From positions 124,001-188,000 of the forward strand of contig NZ_FOTW01000016.1 of NCBI RefSeq assembly GCF_900114705.1: a stretch of 64,000 nt of DNA, read 5' to 3'. The stretch's first letter is position 1. Each line of letters starts with the position of its first letter. The position numbers were made by a program, and so were the translations under genes. Under the pieces are notes generated by a model that saw nothing but the letters and a program-made list of their open reading frames with translations, did not search any database and was not told the origin of the DNA. This stretch comes from Rugamonas rubra (GTDB lineage: Bacteria > Pseudomonadota > Gammaproteobacteria > Burkholderiales > Burkholderiaceae_D). This document shows positions 26,562 through 35,277 of this stretch, in pieces.

Positions 26562-27260
26562 ATGCCGAATCCCATCATCAAACCGGCCGCCAAGCGGCGC
26601 TTTTGGCTGGCCGCTCTGGCCGCCGGCCTGTTCGCCGGCCACGCCGGCCCGGCCCTGGCCGACGCGGCCGAGGACGCCGTCGACTACTTCCGCGCCGTCC
26701 AGATCGACAACGTCGGCGTGGTTCGCCGCGTGCTGGCCAAGGGGCTCGATCCCAACATCCGCGAACCGGAACGGGGCGAGACCGGCTTGATCGTGGCGAT
26801 GCGCTACGAGGCCAAGGACACGCTCAAGGTGCTGCTGGCCCAGCCCGGCATCGACCTGGACGCCAAGGCGCCCAACGGCAACACCGCCTTGATGATGGCG
26901 GCCTTCCGCCAGAACAAGCCGGCCGTGCTGACCCTGCTCGGCGCCGGCGCAAGCATCAACCAGACCGGCTGGACCGCCTTGCACTACGCGGCGGCGGCCG
27001 GCAGTATCGAGATCAGCAATTTGCTGCTGGACCGCAAGGCACAGATCGACGCCGAGTCGCCGTCCGGCATGACGCCGTTGATGCTGGCCGCGCGCGAGGG
27101 CCAGGAGGAGATCGTCAAGCTGCTGCTGGCGCGCGGCGCCGACGCCACCTTGAAGGACGGCGGCTTCCACCTCACCGCCGCCGAGTTCGCCACCAAGGCG
27201 GACAAGCCCTGGATCGCCAAGGCCATCCAGGCCCATCTGGCCGCCCAGCCCAAGCGCTGA
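26562..27260 (+). CDS. Exported ankyrin-repeat protein
   Basis: 232 residues with a signal peptide (FWLAALAAGLFAGHAGPALA). About five ankyrin repeats follow, e.g. PNGNTALMMAAFRQNKPAVLT, TGWTALHYAAAAGS and SPSGMTPLMLAAREGQEEIVK. It should lie in the periplasm as a protein-binding scaffold. The place directly behind tatD is common in Burkholderiales. The partner is unknown. Confidence 0.92.
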   Translation: MPNPIIKPAAKRRFWLAALAAGLFAGHAGPALADAAEDAVDYFRAVQIDNVGVVRRVLAKGLDPNIREPERGETGLIVAMRYEAKDTLKVLLAQPGIDLDAKAPNGNTALMMAAFRQNKPAVLTLLGAGASINQTGWTALHYAAAAGSIEISNLLLDRKAQIDAESPSGMTPLMLAAREGQEEIVKLLLARGADATLKDGGFHLTAAEFATKADKPWIAKAIQAHLAAQPKR

Positions 27261-27279
27261 GGCGGGTCTTGCCTTGCCG

Positions 27280-27304
27280 CAAGCCCGCGAACAGGCGGGT
27301 CTTT
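27280..27304 (+). terminator. Candidate terminator after the ankyrin gene
   Basis: AAGCCCGC and GCGGGTCTT form an imperfect stem around GAACAG, followed by a short T-run (CTTTCCC). It lies 20 bp after the ankyrin stop codon. Confidence 0.45.
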
Positions 27305-27398
27305 CCCGCTCACCTCCCGGTTTGGCCGTTTAGCAATGTTAACGATAATGGTTGCGTCGTATTGATTCCTCCATGCAATGCGCTAACAAAGGATACCC

Positions 27399-28322
27399 AT
27401 GCTGAACGAACGCGAGATTGAGAGCTGCTACCTGGGGCAGTTCATTCCAGTCCACTACCATCACAATATGTTGATGGACCAAAACCGCATGCACGGCTTC
27501 AAGTCGGCCATCGACTACGCCGTCAAGCCGGGCGCCAAGGTGCTGGAACTGGGCGGCGGCACCGGCGTGCTGTCCTGGTTCGCCGCCGCCAAGGCGGCCA
27601 AGGTGTACTGCGTCGAGTTCAATCCGGACATGGTCAAGGAAGCGCGCAAGATGCTCACCCTCAATCCGAACGGCGAAAAGGTCGAGGTGGTGCACGCCGA
27701 CGCCTTCGAATACCTGCCGCCCGAGCCGGTCGACGTGGTCATCTGCGAAATGATCCACGTCGCCATGCTGCGCGAAAAGCAGGTCGAGGTGATCGAATCG
27801 TTCAAGCGCCGCTATCTGGAACGCTTCGGCGGCCCGCTGCCGATCTTCCTGCCGGAGGCGGTCATCATGGCGGTGCAGCCGCTGCAACAGGAATACGATT
27901 TCGAGGGCTTCTACGCTCCCATCGTGCAATTCCAGGAAACCGGCATGATCTATTCCGGCACCCAGGAAATGGCGCCGCCTGCCGTCTACAGCATCATCGA
28001 CTTCAACCAGCCCAACGAGCTGAGCTACAGCTGGGAAGGCAAGTTCGTGGTCGAGCGCAGCGGCCAGATCAACGCCTTGCGCTTCGTCACCAAGAATATT
28101 CTGGCCGTGGTGCCGGAACGCTCGACCACCATCGACTGGCTCAACCACTACATGACCTTGCCGCTGGCCAATCCGGTCAAGGCCAACGAGGGCGACGTGT
28201 TGCAGGTCAGCTTCCAGTACCGCGCCGGCGGCTCTATCCCCTCGCTGCAAGCGTCGCTGCGCGCCGACATCCTGTACGAGGCCGCGCTGCAACCGCAGCA
28301 ATACATGCCGGCCTTCGCCTAA
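27399..28322 (+). CDS. PRMT-like SAM-dependent methyltransferase
   Basis: 307 residues. Motif I is VLELGGGTGVLSWFAA, post-I is VYCVEFN. CEMIHVAMLREK holds two Glu residues (117 and 126) at the spacing of the PRMT double-E loop. The second half is beta-rich and contains TTIDWLNHYMTLPLANPV ... NEGDVL, in the place of the PRMT THW loop and beta-barrel. This is more than a generic Rossmann methyltransferase: it resembles a minimal protein arginine methyltransferase. The target protein is unknown, and the usual automatic label would be a generic methyltransferase. Confidence 0.8.
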   Translation: MLNEREIESCYLGQFIPVHYHHNMLMDQNRMHGFKSAIDYAVKPGAKVLELGGGTGVLSWFAAAKAAKVYCVEFNPDMVKEARKMLTLNPNGEKVEVVHADAFEYLPPEPVDVVICEMIHVAMLREKQVEVIESFKRRYLERFGGPLPIFLPEAVIMAVQPLQQEYDFEGFYAPIVQFQETGMIYSGTQEMAPPAVYSIIDFNQPNELSYSWEGKFVVERSGQINALRFVTKNILAVVPERSTTIDWLNHYMTLPLANPVKANEGDVLQVSFQYRAGGSIPSLQASLRADILYEAALQPQQYMPAFA

Positions 28323-28354
28323 GTACGCTTAGCAAGCGGGCAATATTGCCCAGC

Positions 28355-28378
28355 GCCCGCCGTCATGCGACGGCGGGC
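28355..28378 (+). terminator. Hairpin after the methyltransferase gene
   Basis: GCCCGCCGTC-ATGC-GACGGCGGGC, a perfect 10-bp stem with a 4-nt loop, 33 bp after the stop codon. A short A-run (GAAAAAG) follows rather than T. Confidence 0.55.
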
Positions 28379-28460
28379 CGCGTCGAAAAAGCTTCCCCCT
28401 CGGGCGTTCCGCAGCGTATATTTCGTCTTTTACACTTAACACCGATTAGACGGCATTTAT

Positions 28461-28706
28461 ATGGAACAGAACGACCAGCGTTACCTCGTGCGACAAAACA
28501 AGATCAGCGATGCGGAGAAACCACCCGTGTTCGCCAAGGTCATGCGCAGCAAGGAGGGCGTGTTCGAGGGCGTGTCCTTCATCAAATCGAAGGAAAAAGC
28601 GACGGTGATGACCATCGCCGAGGCCAATGAGGCCATCGCCTGGGCAGGCAAGAAGAAGTCCAACGCCCACGAGTACGTCACCAAGATCATCTGCCTGGGG
28701 CAATAA
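28461..28706 (+). CDS. Small hypothetical protein
   Basis: 81 residues, Lys-rich and soluble (KSKEKATVMTIAEANEAIAWAG), with no membrane segment and no recognised domain. The ribosome site is weak. The codon pattern and charge distribution look like a real small protein. It is convergent with the next gene. Confidence 0.6.
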   Translation: MEQNDQRYLVRQNKISDAEKPPVFAKVMRSKEGVFEGVSFIKSKEKATVMTIAEANEAIAWAGKKKSNAHEYVTKIICLGQ

Positions 28707-28713
28707 GCCAGTC

Positions 28714-28992
28714 CTAATGCCGGTGAGTTCGCTGCTTATTGGACTCTGCGGTAGCTGGTCTGGGCTCTATCGGTGGGCGGCGAACCACGACAACTGATTC
28801 GTCCGGCTCGAACCAAAATTCACCGTGGGGGCCGTCGAGATGGCCTGTAATCAGTTGAATCAGTCCGTCCACCGAATTGACCTGGGTGATAGCTTCCCAA
28901 GCGTAGGTCGGATGTTTGCCAGTGCCAAGTCCGTTGTAAATAATATCGCCGATCCTGGTGTGGTCAGCGGCTACAGTGATCCTGGTTGTCAT
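28714..28992 (-). CDS. Small hypothetical protein
   Basis: 92 residues, preceded by a strong AGGAGG ribosome site. IGDIIYNGLGTGKHPTYAWEA and GEFWFEPDESVVVVRRPP give a compact alpha-beta look, with no recognised domain. GC is lower than in core genes. Function unknown. Confidence 0.65.
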   Translation of the reverse strand: MTTRITVAADHTRIGDIIYNGLGTGKHPTYAWEAITQVNSVDGLIQLITGHLDGPHGEFWFEPDESVVVVRRPPIEPRPATAESNKQRTHRH

Positions 28993-29282
28993 GCCAATTC
29001 CCTCCTAAACCGTCCGCAGCCAGTTTGCGGCCCTTGCTGAGATCATGCTCCCCTCCGAACATTCCCGCTACGATATTTCGATCCTGTCCCAGCTAAGTTC
29101 ACGCCGCCCGGTAGAACGCCTGCCCCCCTGAGGCGTGACTGACGGTCAGTCGGCCGACGACAGAGATCACCAAATGACCGGGGCTGGCCGAAGCCGGCGG
29201 GTGACGTTCAGGATAGCAGCTTGCCTCCTGCAAAATCGAGTCAGTGGCGCGCTTCGCCCGCGCTGACCGCGATCTACTGGAT
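28993..29282. other. Intergenic stretch without clear content
   Basis: About 290 bp between two minus-strand genes. An 85-codon frame crosses part of it but has no ribosome site or recognisable motif. No strong hairpin or repeat was seen. Confidence 0.5.
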
Positions 29283-29792
29283 TCATCTATGCATTGCATG
29301 ATAGCTAGCAAAGATGACGATGCCTGCGCCGATGAGAATTGCCACTCCACCGGCAATCAGAAATGTTGGCTTTGCGCCCATCTTTGTTTTCGGATCATTC
29401 CCTGATGAGTTTTCACGTGCCAGTGCGAAGGACGCTCCTATCAGTGCCAGCGAGATGATCATTGCAATAATTTCCCGCCTTTGCAAGAGGCTTGGCATCG
29501 GATCAAGCGAAACCGGAAAAATACGTAGGAGATCGAGAGCGTAGACGATGGCAAAGCCTAAACCAGCGATGGCTGTGGCATGCGCAACCCATCGGCTGCC
29601 TTTCAGGACAAAGTAGACGAGTGCCAAGCTGCCTATGCCCAGCGTCGTAAGGAATATATTGAATAGGATGACCGAAGCCTCCCCAATACTGGCAAAGTTC
29701 CTAGTCTCGATTGGTCCACCTGGAACCATAGTTGAAAACAGCAGAACCGAAACCAAGGTCAGCGCAGCGACGAGTTTTCGAGTTGGTGTCAT
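29283..29792 (-). CDS. Hypothetical membrane protein
   Basis: 169 residues with about five hydrophobic helices: LVAALTLVSVLLFSTMV, ILFNIFLTTLGIGSLALVYFV, ATAIAGLGFAIVYALDLL, IIAMIISLALIGASFALA and FLIAGGVAILIGAGIVIFA. An AGGAAAAAG ribosome site precedes the ATG. It follows the tetR gene on the same strand at 64 bp and may be its target. Base composition is much less GC-rich than the genome, suggesting acquisition together with tetR. Confidence 0.75.
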   Translation of the reverse strand: MTPTRKLVAALTLVSVLLFSTMVPGGPIETRNFASIGEASVILFNIFLTTLGIGSLALVYFVLKGSRWVAHATAIAGLGFAIVYALDLLRIFPVSLDPMPSLLQRREIIAMIISLALIGASFALARENSSGNDPKTKMGAKPTFLIAGGVAILIGAGIVIFASYHAMHR

Positions 29793-29856
29793 ACTTTTTC
29801 CTGTCGTCTCGCCCCCGGCACAACGGAAAGGCGCTAGTTGTGTTCAAAGCGTCCGA

Positions 29857-30474
29857 TTAACTTTGCTCTAACCGCAAGGCTGCCGTTATTAGCATGACAA
29901 AGCCTGTGAGTTGCGCCTCCGCCGATATGGGGGTGAAAGCGATACGGCTCATGAATCCGTCAATGCAGGCGATGATAGTCGCGGCCGCTTGACGGGTGCT
30001 GATCTCATCTGGAACTTCGCCACTAACTTGTGCCTTGCCTATGACGGCGCCAAGAGTGTCGATCATGCGGATTTCCGCGCGCCTGAGGGTCGCTGCGACC
30101 TCTTCTTGCCGAAAGGATTCTGCCAAGATTTCTAGCCTCAGAGCATGGGATTGCCGGTCAGGCGGTGTCTCAAAGAGCGCCTTTCCCAAGCTCATAATTC
30201 CTTGTTTGAGACTTTTCGCGTCGTTGAGGCTTTCGATGAGCGCAAGATCGCCGGCGAGATTTTCCTCGATCAGAGACATTATCAGATCGTCCTTGGTCGC
30301 GAAGTATTGATAGAGATTGGCCCCGCTCACGCCGGCCTCGGCACTGATCTCTGCCGTGCTCGCGGCGTGGAATCCCTTGCGGGCAAAGACGCCTCGCGCT
30401 CCATTTATGATTTGCCGCCTTCGCGCGGCACGCCTGTCGGCGTTGACGGGACGTCCTAGTCGCGATGGATTCAT
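29857..30474 (-). CDS. TetR/AcrR family transcriptional regulator
   Basis: 205 residues from the ATG at 30474; the ATG at 30483 lies directly against AAGGGG and is too close to it. The DNA-binding domain reads RRRQIINGARGVFARKGFHA and continues AEISAEAGVSGANLYQYFATKDDL. The C-terminal ligand domain is of the AcrR-like type (LRLEILAESFRQEEV, ACIDGFMSRIAF). It likely represses itself and the downstream membrane-protein gene. Confidence 0.9.
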   Translation of the reverse strand: MNPSRLGRPVNADRRAARRRQIINGARGVFARKGFHAASTAEISAEAGVSGANLYQYFATKDDLIMSLIEENLAGDLALIESLNDAKSLKQGIMSLGKALFETPPDRQSHALRLEILAESFRQEEVAATLRRAEIRMIDTLGAVIGKAQVSGEVPDEISTRQAAATIIACIDGFMSRIAFTPISAEAQLTGFVMLITAALRLEQS

Positions 30475-30501
30475 TGTGCTCATCCCCTTAATAAAACTGA
30501 T

Positions 30502-30519
30502 TAGTTCATTATGTAACTA
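30502..30519. promoter_or_regulatory. Candidate TetR operator
   Basis: TAGTT-N8-AACTA, flanked by ACTG on the left and CAGT on the right, lies about 28 bp before the tetR start. The partial palindrome in an AT-rich promoter region is where an autorepressing TetR protein would bind. Confidence 0.45.
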
Positions 30520-30531
30520 GCAGTAGCATTG

Positions 30532-30907
30532 TCAACCTCCGTTTTGGACGATTTTTTTCTCAGAGGGGACTGCATAGTGCCGGGTGTCGGCGGCAATTTC
30601 GTGAGCAGGATTGTGCGGTTTCGACCGAGTTACCGATTGCCCGGAAAGAAGCCCCCCGCCCCAGGCCTCGAATGGATGCCCGCCAATCCATATGTTTAGC
30701 CGTTTGATGCACACCGAACGGCGGCTTGAAGGCGAACGCGAAAGCGGAAATGGCCTGCGGGCGACTGTACCTTCCGGGTGCACCCACGCGAGGCGCTACC
30801 ATCGAACTACTTTTCGCGTCTCACAAGGGTTAGTGGTCCACCTTGGATATTCAACGCGATGAGTCTAGACCCAGAGCACGACCATTTTCAAATGCGAGTC
30901 GTCACGT
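30532..30907. other. Intergenic stretch without clear content
   Basis: About 375 bp between tetR and the LysR gene. Only short overlapping frames on both strands cross it. None has a ribosome site or recognisable motif, and none is called. No repeat was found. Confidence 0.5.
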
Positions 30908-31813
30908 TTAGTCCTCGTCCAGCACCTTGTAACGCAGCCCCAGATAGTCGATCAAGGCGCGCACCGACGGCAACTGGCCACGGCGCGACGGGTAGACCAC
31001 GTGGATGAGTTCCCGTCGCGGCGCCCAGTCCGGTAGCACGCAAACCAGCGAGCCGTCGGCCACTTGCTCGCGCATCATCATGGTCGGCAGTTGCACCACG
31101 CCGATGCCGGCCACCGCCGCGCTGCGCAGGGCGATCATGTCGTTGCAAATCATCCGGGGCGTGTGGTGCAGGTCGGCGCGCGCGCCGTCCGGACCGAACA
31201 GCTTCCAAATGTACGGCTCGGCCGGCGTACCCAGGCCCAGACTGGGCCAGTCGGCCAGGTCGGCCAGCGTCGCCGGCACGCCCAGCCGGCTCAGCAGCGC
31301 GGGGCTGGCCACGAGGCACTGGCTGCGGTCGGCCAGGACGCGCATGATCAGCTCGCTGTCCTGCAGCGGCGGCGGGCGCACCCGGATGGCCACGTCGAGC
31401 GCCTCGGCGATGACGTCGACGCGGCGGTTGGTGGCCTCCAGTTGCAAGGTTACATGGGGATGGCTGGCCATGAAGTCGGCCAGCATGGCCGCCACGTTGG
31501 TCTGCAGCAGGGCGATCGGGCAGCTCAGCCGCACCAGGCCGCGCGGCTCGGCGCGCGTCACTTCAATGGCTTCCTGGGCGGCGTCGGCCTCGACCAGCAT
31601 GGCCTTGCAGTGCTCGTAGTAGGTCTGGCCGATCTCGGTGACCGAGAAGCGCCGCGTCGAACGCTGGATCAGGCGCACGCCCAGGCGCTCCTCCAGCATG
31701 GCGATACGCCGGCTCAACTTGGATTTGGGTATGCCCAGGGCGCGCCCGGCCGGGGCGAAGCCGGCGTGCTCGACCACGTGGACGTAGTAATAGAGGTCGT
31801 TTAGATCTTGCAT
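30908..31813 (-). CDS. LysR family transcriptional regulator
   Basis: 301 residues from the ATG at 31813. The helix-turn-helix region is LNDLYYYVHVVEHAGFAPAG and PKSKLSRRIAMLEERLGVRL, followed by the LysR substrate domain (VRLSCPIALLQTNVAAML, DVAIRVRPPPLQ). It is typical of regulators divergent from pirin genes. The shared promoter region (31814-31935) contains GGTGAATTTTACC at 31848, a possible but weak dyad. The inducer is unknown. Confidence 0.93.
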   Translation of the reverse strand: MQDLNDLYYYVHVVEHAGFAPAGRALGIPKSKLSRRIAMLEERLGVRLIQRSTRRFSVTEIGQTYYEHCKAMLVEADAAQEAIEVTRAEPRGLVRLSCPIALLQTNVAAMLADFMASHPHVTLQLEATNRRVDVIAEALDVAIRVRPPPLQDSELIMRVLADRSQCLVASPALLSRLGVPATLADLADWPSLGLGTPAEPYIWKLFGPDGARADLHHTPRMICNDMIALRSAAVAGIGVVQLPTMMMREQVADGSLVCVLPDWAPRRELIHVVYPSRRGQLPSVRALIDYLGLRYKVLDED

Positions 31814-31935
31814 GCTGCCTTCATCGTTCACAAAATAGGACTCTGAAGGTGAATTTTACCAACTTATCAGTGCATCGTCCTGAATCTATACTGTTTACTC
31901 GTAATCAAATTTGAGTCCACCGTATGGAGAACAGC

Positions 31936-32796
31936 ATGAAACGAGTACTTGGTGTGTATAGCTCCCCGCGCGGCCATTGGGTCGGCGACGGTTTCCCGGT
32001 GCGGTCGATGTTTTCTTATCAGGACCACGGCAAGCAGCTCAGCCCCTTCTTGCTGCTGGACCATGCCGGTCCGGCCCAGTTCACCCCCACCAGCCGCCCG
32101 CGCGGCGTGGGCCAGCATCCGCATCGCGGCTTCGAGACGGTGACCATCGTCTACAAGGGCGAGGTGGCGCACCGCGATTCGACCGGCAAGGGCGGCGTGA
32201 TCGGCCCCGGCGACGTGCAGTGGATGACGGCCGGTTCCGGCATCCTGCACGAGGAGTTCCATTCCGAGGCCTTCAGCCAATCGGGCGGCGAGTTGGAGAT
32301 GGTGCAACTGTGGGTCAACCTGCCGGCCAAGGACAAGATGACGGCGCCGGGCTACCAGGCCATCGAGGACCGGACGATTCCCAGCCTGGACCTGCCAAAC
32401 GGCGCCGGCACGGTGCGGGTAATCGCCGGTTCCTATGCCGGCACGGCCGGCCCGGCGCGCACCTTCACGCCGATGAACGTGTTGGACCTGCGGCTGAAGA
32501 TGGGCGCGAGCACCGAGCTGCCGATCGCCGCCGGTTGGACCTCGGCGCTGATCGTGCTGCACGGCACGGTGCTGGTCAACGGCGAGACCGTGGCCCACGA
32601 GGCGCAGATGGTGGTGCTCGACCGCAACGGCAGCGACGTACTGCTCGAGGCCAACAACGACGCCGTCGTCCTGCTGCTCAGCGGCGAGCCGATCGACGAG
32701 CCGGTGGTGGGGCAGGGGCCTTTCGTCATGAACAGCCGGGAGGAAATCGGCCAGGCGATCGCCGACTTCAACAGCGGCCGCTTCGGACAAATGTAA
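31936..32796 (+). CDS. Pirin family protein
   Basis: 286 residues, bicupin. The N-terminal cupin carries the iron-site residues in HPHRGFETVTIVYKGEVAHRD and a later HEEFHSE. The C-terminal cupin is more divergent. Pirins include quercetin dioxygenases and redox-sensing cofactors. The ATG at 31936 is six bases after GGAG; an upstream ATG at 31924 is less well placed. It lies opposite a LysR gene and upstream of an isochorismatase-like gene, a common trio. Confidence 0.94.
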   Translation: MKRVLGVYSSPRGHWVGDGFPVRSMFSYQDHGKQLSPFLLLDHAGPAQFTPTSRPRGVGQHPHRGFETVTIVYKGEVAHRDSTGKGGVIGPGDVQWMTAGSGILHEEFHSEAFSQSGGELEMVQLWVNLPAKDKMTAPGYQAIEDRTIPSLDLPNGAGTVRVIAGSYAGTAGPARTFTPMNVLDLRLKMGASTELPIAAGWTSALIVLHGTVLVNGETVAHEAQMVVLDRNGSDVLLEANNDAVVLLLSGEPIDEPVVGQGPFVMNSREEIGQAIADFNSGRFGQM

Positions 32797-32898
32797 GAGA
32801 GATTCGCCGCGATAGCAAACCAGCGGCGGCGGGCAGCCTGCGGCGAATTGGAAAGCCGTCCGCCGCCACATTCACATTCACCAAGAAAGAGAAATATC

Positions 32899-33525
32899 AT
32901 GAGCAAATCCTATTCCCGTTTGGACAAAGACCAAGTCGCCGTGCTGCTGGTGGACCACCAGGCCGGCCTGATGTCCCTGGTGCGCGACATCGACCCGGAC
33001 AAGTTCAAGAACAATGTGCTGGCCCTGGCCGACATCGCCAAGTATTTCAAGCTGCCGACCATCCTGACCACCAGCTTCGAGGACGGCCCGAACGGCCCGC
33101 TGATGCCCGAGTTGAAGGAAATGTTCCCGGGCGCGCCCTACATCGCCCGTCCCGGCCAGATCAACGCCTGGGACAACGAGGACTTCGTCAAGGCCATCAA
33201 GGCCACCGGCAAGAAGCAACTGCTGATCGCCGGCGTGGTCACCGAGGTGTGTGTGGCCTTCCCGGCGTTGTCCGCGTTGGCCGAGGACTTCGAGGTGTTC
33301 GTCGTCACCGACGCCTCCGGCACCTTCAACGAGGTCACCCGGCTGGCCGCCTGGGACCGCATGACGGCCGCCGGCGCCCAGCTGATGAGCTGGTTCGGCG
33401 TGGCCGCCGAGCTACACCGCGACTGGCGCAACGACGTGGTTGGCCTGGGCACCTTGTTCGCCAACCACATTCCCGACTACCGCAACCTGATAAACAGCTA
33501 CAACGCCGCTAGCGCGGCCAAGTAA
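32899..33525 (+). CDS. Isochorismatase family hydrolase (YcaC-like)
   Basis: 208 residues. The catalytic Asp lies in VLLVDHQAG, a Lys in ATGKKQLLIAG, and the nucleophile Cys in GVVTEVCVAFPAL. The C-terminal tail is as in E. coli YcaC. It is probably an amidase or hydrolase of unknown substrate. It starts 102 bp after pirin and is likely coregulated by the divergent LysR protein. Confidence 0.92.
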   Translation: MSKSYSRLDKDQVAVLLVDHQAGLMSLVRDIDPDKFKNNVLALADIAKYFKLPTILTTSFEDGPNGPLMPELKEMFPGAPYIARPGQINAWDNEDFVKAIKATGKKQLLIAGVVTEVCVAFPALSALAEDFEVFVVTDASGTFNEVTRLAAWDRMTAAGAQLMSWFGVAAELHRDWRNDVVGLGTLFANHIPDYRNLINSYNAASAAK

Positions 33526-33529
33526 GCGA

Positions 33530-33569
33530 TAGCCAGCGCCACCCACGATCTAGTGGGCGGCGCTGGCTA
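33530..33569 (+). terminator. Strong hairpin after the isochorismatase-like gene
   Basis: TAGCCAGCGCC...CCCA and TGGG...GGCGCTGGCTA form a ~15-bp stem with one mismatched pair around an 8-nt loop, four bases after the stop codon. No clear T-run follows. Confidence 0.6.
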
Positions 33570-33606
33570 GCTTGCGAAACCACAGAGGCACAAGCTGCGC
33601 CACCGG

Positions 33607-33784
33607 CCACCGGGGTCAGCCACCGGGGTCAGCAGCCACCGGGGTCAGTGCCGACATTCGGACACAAACTCAGCAATAAAGAGCTTCGGTGGCTAGGGAT
33701 ATGGTTGAGGTCGTGTCCGAATGTCGGCACTGACCCCGGCTTTGTGCCTGCGGGTGGTTTTGGAGCCGCTGGCGCCTTGGCCGT
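33607..33784. repeat. REP-like long inverted repeat with tail
   Basis: Three copies of CCACCGGGGTCAG (33607-33619, 33620-33632 and 33636-33648) lead into the left arm at 33639-33665. The exact 27-nt reverse complement is at 33713-33739, leaving a 47-nt loop. The arms are the same as at 18010-18159. The ~45-bp tail after 33739 (GGCTTTGTGCCTG ... GCCGCTGGCGCC) matches the tail after 24190. Confidence 0.85.
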
Positions 33785-33916
33785 ATGCCCCCTCATGCCC
33801 CGGATTCCACCGTTAGTCGCCGCCACGCGCAGTTGGTCGCATGCCGCTTGCCGCTCCGCGCGCGCGGCCCTACAGTGACGCTGTCGATATCGCCTCACCT
33901 GATTCTGGAGCATCCC

Positions 33917-34117
33917 ATGCTGAGCTTTGTGTTGTGGTTGGTTCTGTTGTTCCTGTGCTGGCCGCTGGCCTTGCTGGCCCTGCTGCTGTATCCGCTGCTG
34001 TGGCTGTTGTTGCTGCCGTTCAGGCTGCTCGGGATAGGCGTCGACGCGGTGTTCGAACTGCTGCGCGCCATAGTCATGCTGCCGGCGCGCATTCTGCGCG
34101 GCACGCCGGGACGATAG
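33917..34117 (+). CDS. Small membrane protein
   Basis: 66 residues, almost wholly hydrophobic: WLVLLFLCWPLALLALLLYP then LLWLLLLPFRLLGIGV, then an amphipathic Arg-rich C-terminus (LRAIVMLPARILRGTPGR). CTGGAG precedes the ATG. Such small proteins occur widely in Massilia-type genomes; function unknown. Confidence 0.65.
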   Translation: MLSFVLWLVLLFLCWPLALLALLLYPLLWLLLLPFRLLGIGVDAVFELLRAIVMLPARILRGTPGR

Positions 34118-34161
34118 GTCAGCCGGCGAGCCGCCGCTGGCGGCCGTGGCCGCCATCTCAC

Positions 34162-35277
34162 TTAGAAATCGATCAGGAAACCCGCGCCCAGCGATTTTTG
34201 CGAATAGTTGTAGTCGATCAGGCTCTGGCCGTAGCCGGTGAAGGCCTGCAGGTAGCCCTTCAAATTGGCCGTCATCGGGAAGGCCCAGCCGAACTGCAGC
34301 GAGCCGTGGCGCTTCTGGAAGTTGCGCCGGCCCGTCACCGACAGCTCGTGGCCGTCGAAGCGGTAGGTGGCGCGCAGGTCGCCGTGGCCCATGTAGTCGA
34401 CGATGTCGACGTTGTCGTTGTTCGACTTGGTGTTGTCCAGCCGCTTCCAAATCCGCAAGGCCAGCGCCAAATCGCCGTGCTCGGCGCCCACCTCCGCATA
34501 CACCCGGTTCCAGCTGCGCGATAAGCTCGAGGTCTGGCCGTTCGACTGGTGCACCGCGCCCAGCGCGGCGTAGCGGATGTCCAGGCCGGGCAGCTTGATG
34601 GCCAGCGGCGTGGTCAGCATCAGCTCGGGCTGGTAGTTGGTCTCGCGGAATGGGCTGGAGGCGGCCCGGTTGTAGGCCTGCCAGTAGCTCTGCTGGGTGT
34701 AGCCGAACCACAGGTCGACCGGCGTGCTCAGCACTTGTTCGATCATCTTCATCTTGAAACTGATCTGGTAGGTCAACTCGGTGTGCTGCGACTCGATGCC
34801 GGCCGGGGTGAAGTCCTTGAACGGGCCGTCGTTCGAGCTGGTGCTGTAGTTGGCCAGCACCAGGTAGTTGTCGCGGTGCGGGCGGAAATTGAACACGCCG
34901 CGCTTGGACGGCTGGTCCAGCTCCCACCACTGCACCATGCGCGAGATCGACGCCTCGGGCGGGATGGTGGTGACGGCGACCACGGCGGCCGGCAACGGCC
35001 GCGGCGGCGCCGGCGGCGCCGGCTGGGTGGCGGCCGGCGCCTCGGCGACGGCGTTGATGATGGCGACGGCGCCGTCCGGCGCGGCCTTGGCTAGCGCGTC
35101 ATAACAGGCCAGGCGGGCGCTGGCGTCGCCCAGCACCGAGCAGCGCTCAAGGCGCAGGCTCAGCTCGGAGGCGTGGCCGGGGGCGGCCGCCAGGCACAGG
35201 CTGGCCAGCAGGACGGGAACGGCGACGGGAAGGCGGCGGGTAGAGGCGAATGCGGTGGGGCGAAGGTTGGTTTTCAT
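34162..35277 (-). CDS. pldA: Outer membrane phospholipase A
   Basis: 371 residues with a signal peptide ending GHA. The catalytic region HQSNGQTSSLSRSWNRVY provides His and Ser with the downstream Asn of the PldA active site. The barrel strands end in GAGFLIDF with a terminal Phe, as in outer-membrane proteins. An N-terminal linker of about 100 residues rich in Ala and Pro precedes the barrel. It hydrolyses phospholipids that reach the outer leaflet. Confidence 0.93.
   Translation of the reverse strand: MKTNLRPTAFASTRRLPVAVPVLLASLCLAAAPGHASELSLRLERCSVLGDASARLACYDALAKAAPDGAVAIINAVAEAPAATQPAPPAPPRPLPAAVVAVTTIPPEASISRMVQWWELDQPSKRGVFNFRPHRDNYLVLANYSTSSNDGPFKDFTPAGIESQHTELTYQISFKMKMIEQVLSTPVDLWFGYTQQSYWQAYNRAASSPFRETNYQPELMLTTPLAIKLPGLDIRYAALGAVHQSNGQTSSLSRSWNRVYAEVGAEHGDLALALRIWKRLDNTKSNNDNVDIVDYMGHGDLRATYRFDGHELSVTGRRNFQKRHGSLQFGWAFPMTANLKGYLQAFTGYGQSLIDYNYSQKSLGAGFLIDF

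Noticed and set aside
29099..29356. 85-codon minus-strand frame
   Set aside because: It overlaps the end of the membrane-protein gene in another frame and lacks a start signal.
30532..30783. 83-codon minus-strand frame between tetR and LysR
   Set aside because: No ribosome site, no conserved-looking pattern, and overlapping frames of equal length on other phases.
33629..34930. 433-codon minus-strand frame
   Set aside because: It covers REP arms and the antisense of a small membrane protein and is out of frame with pldA.
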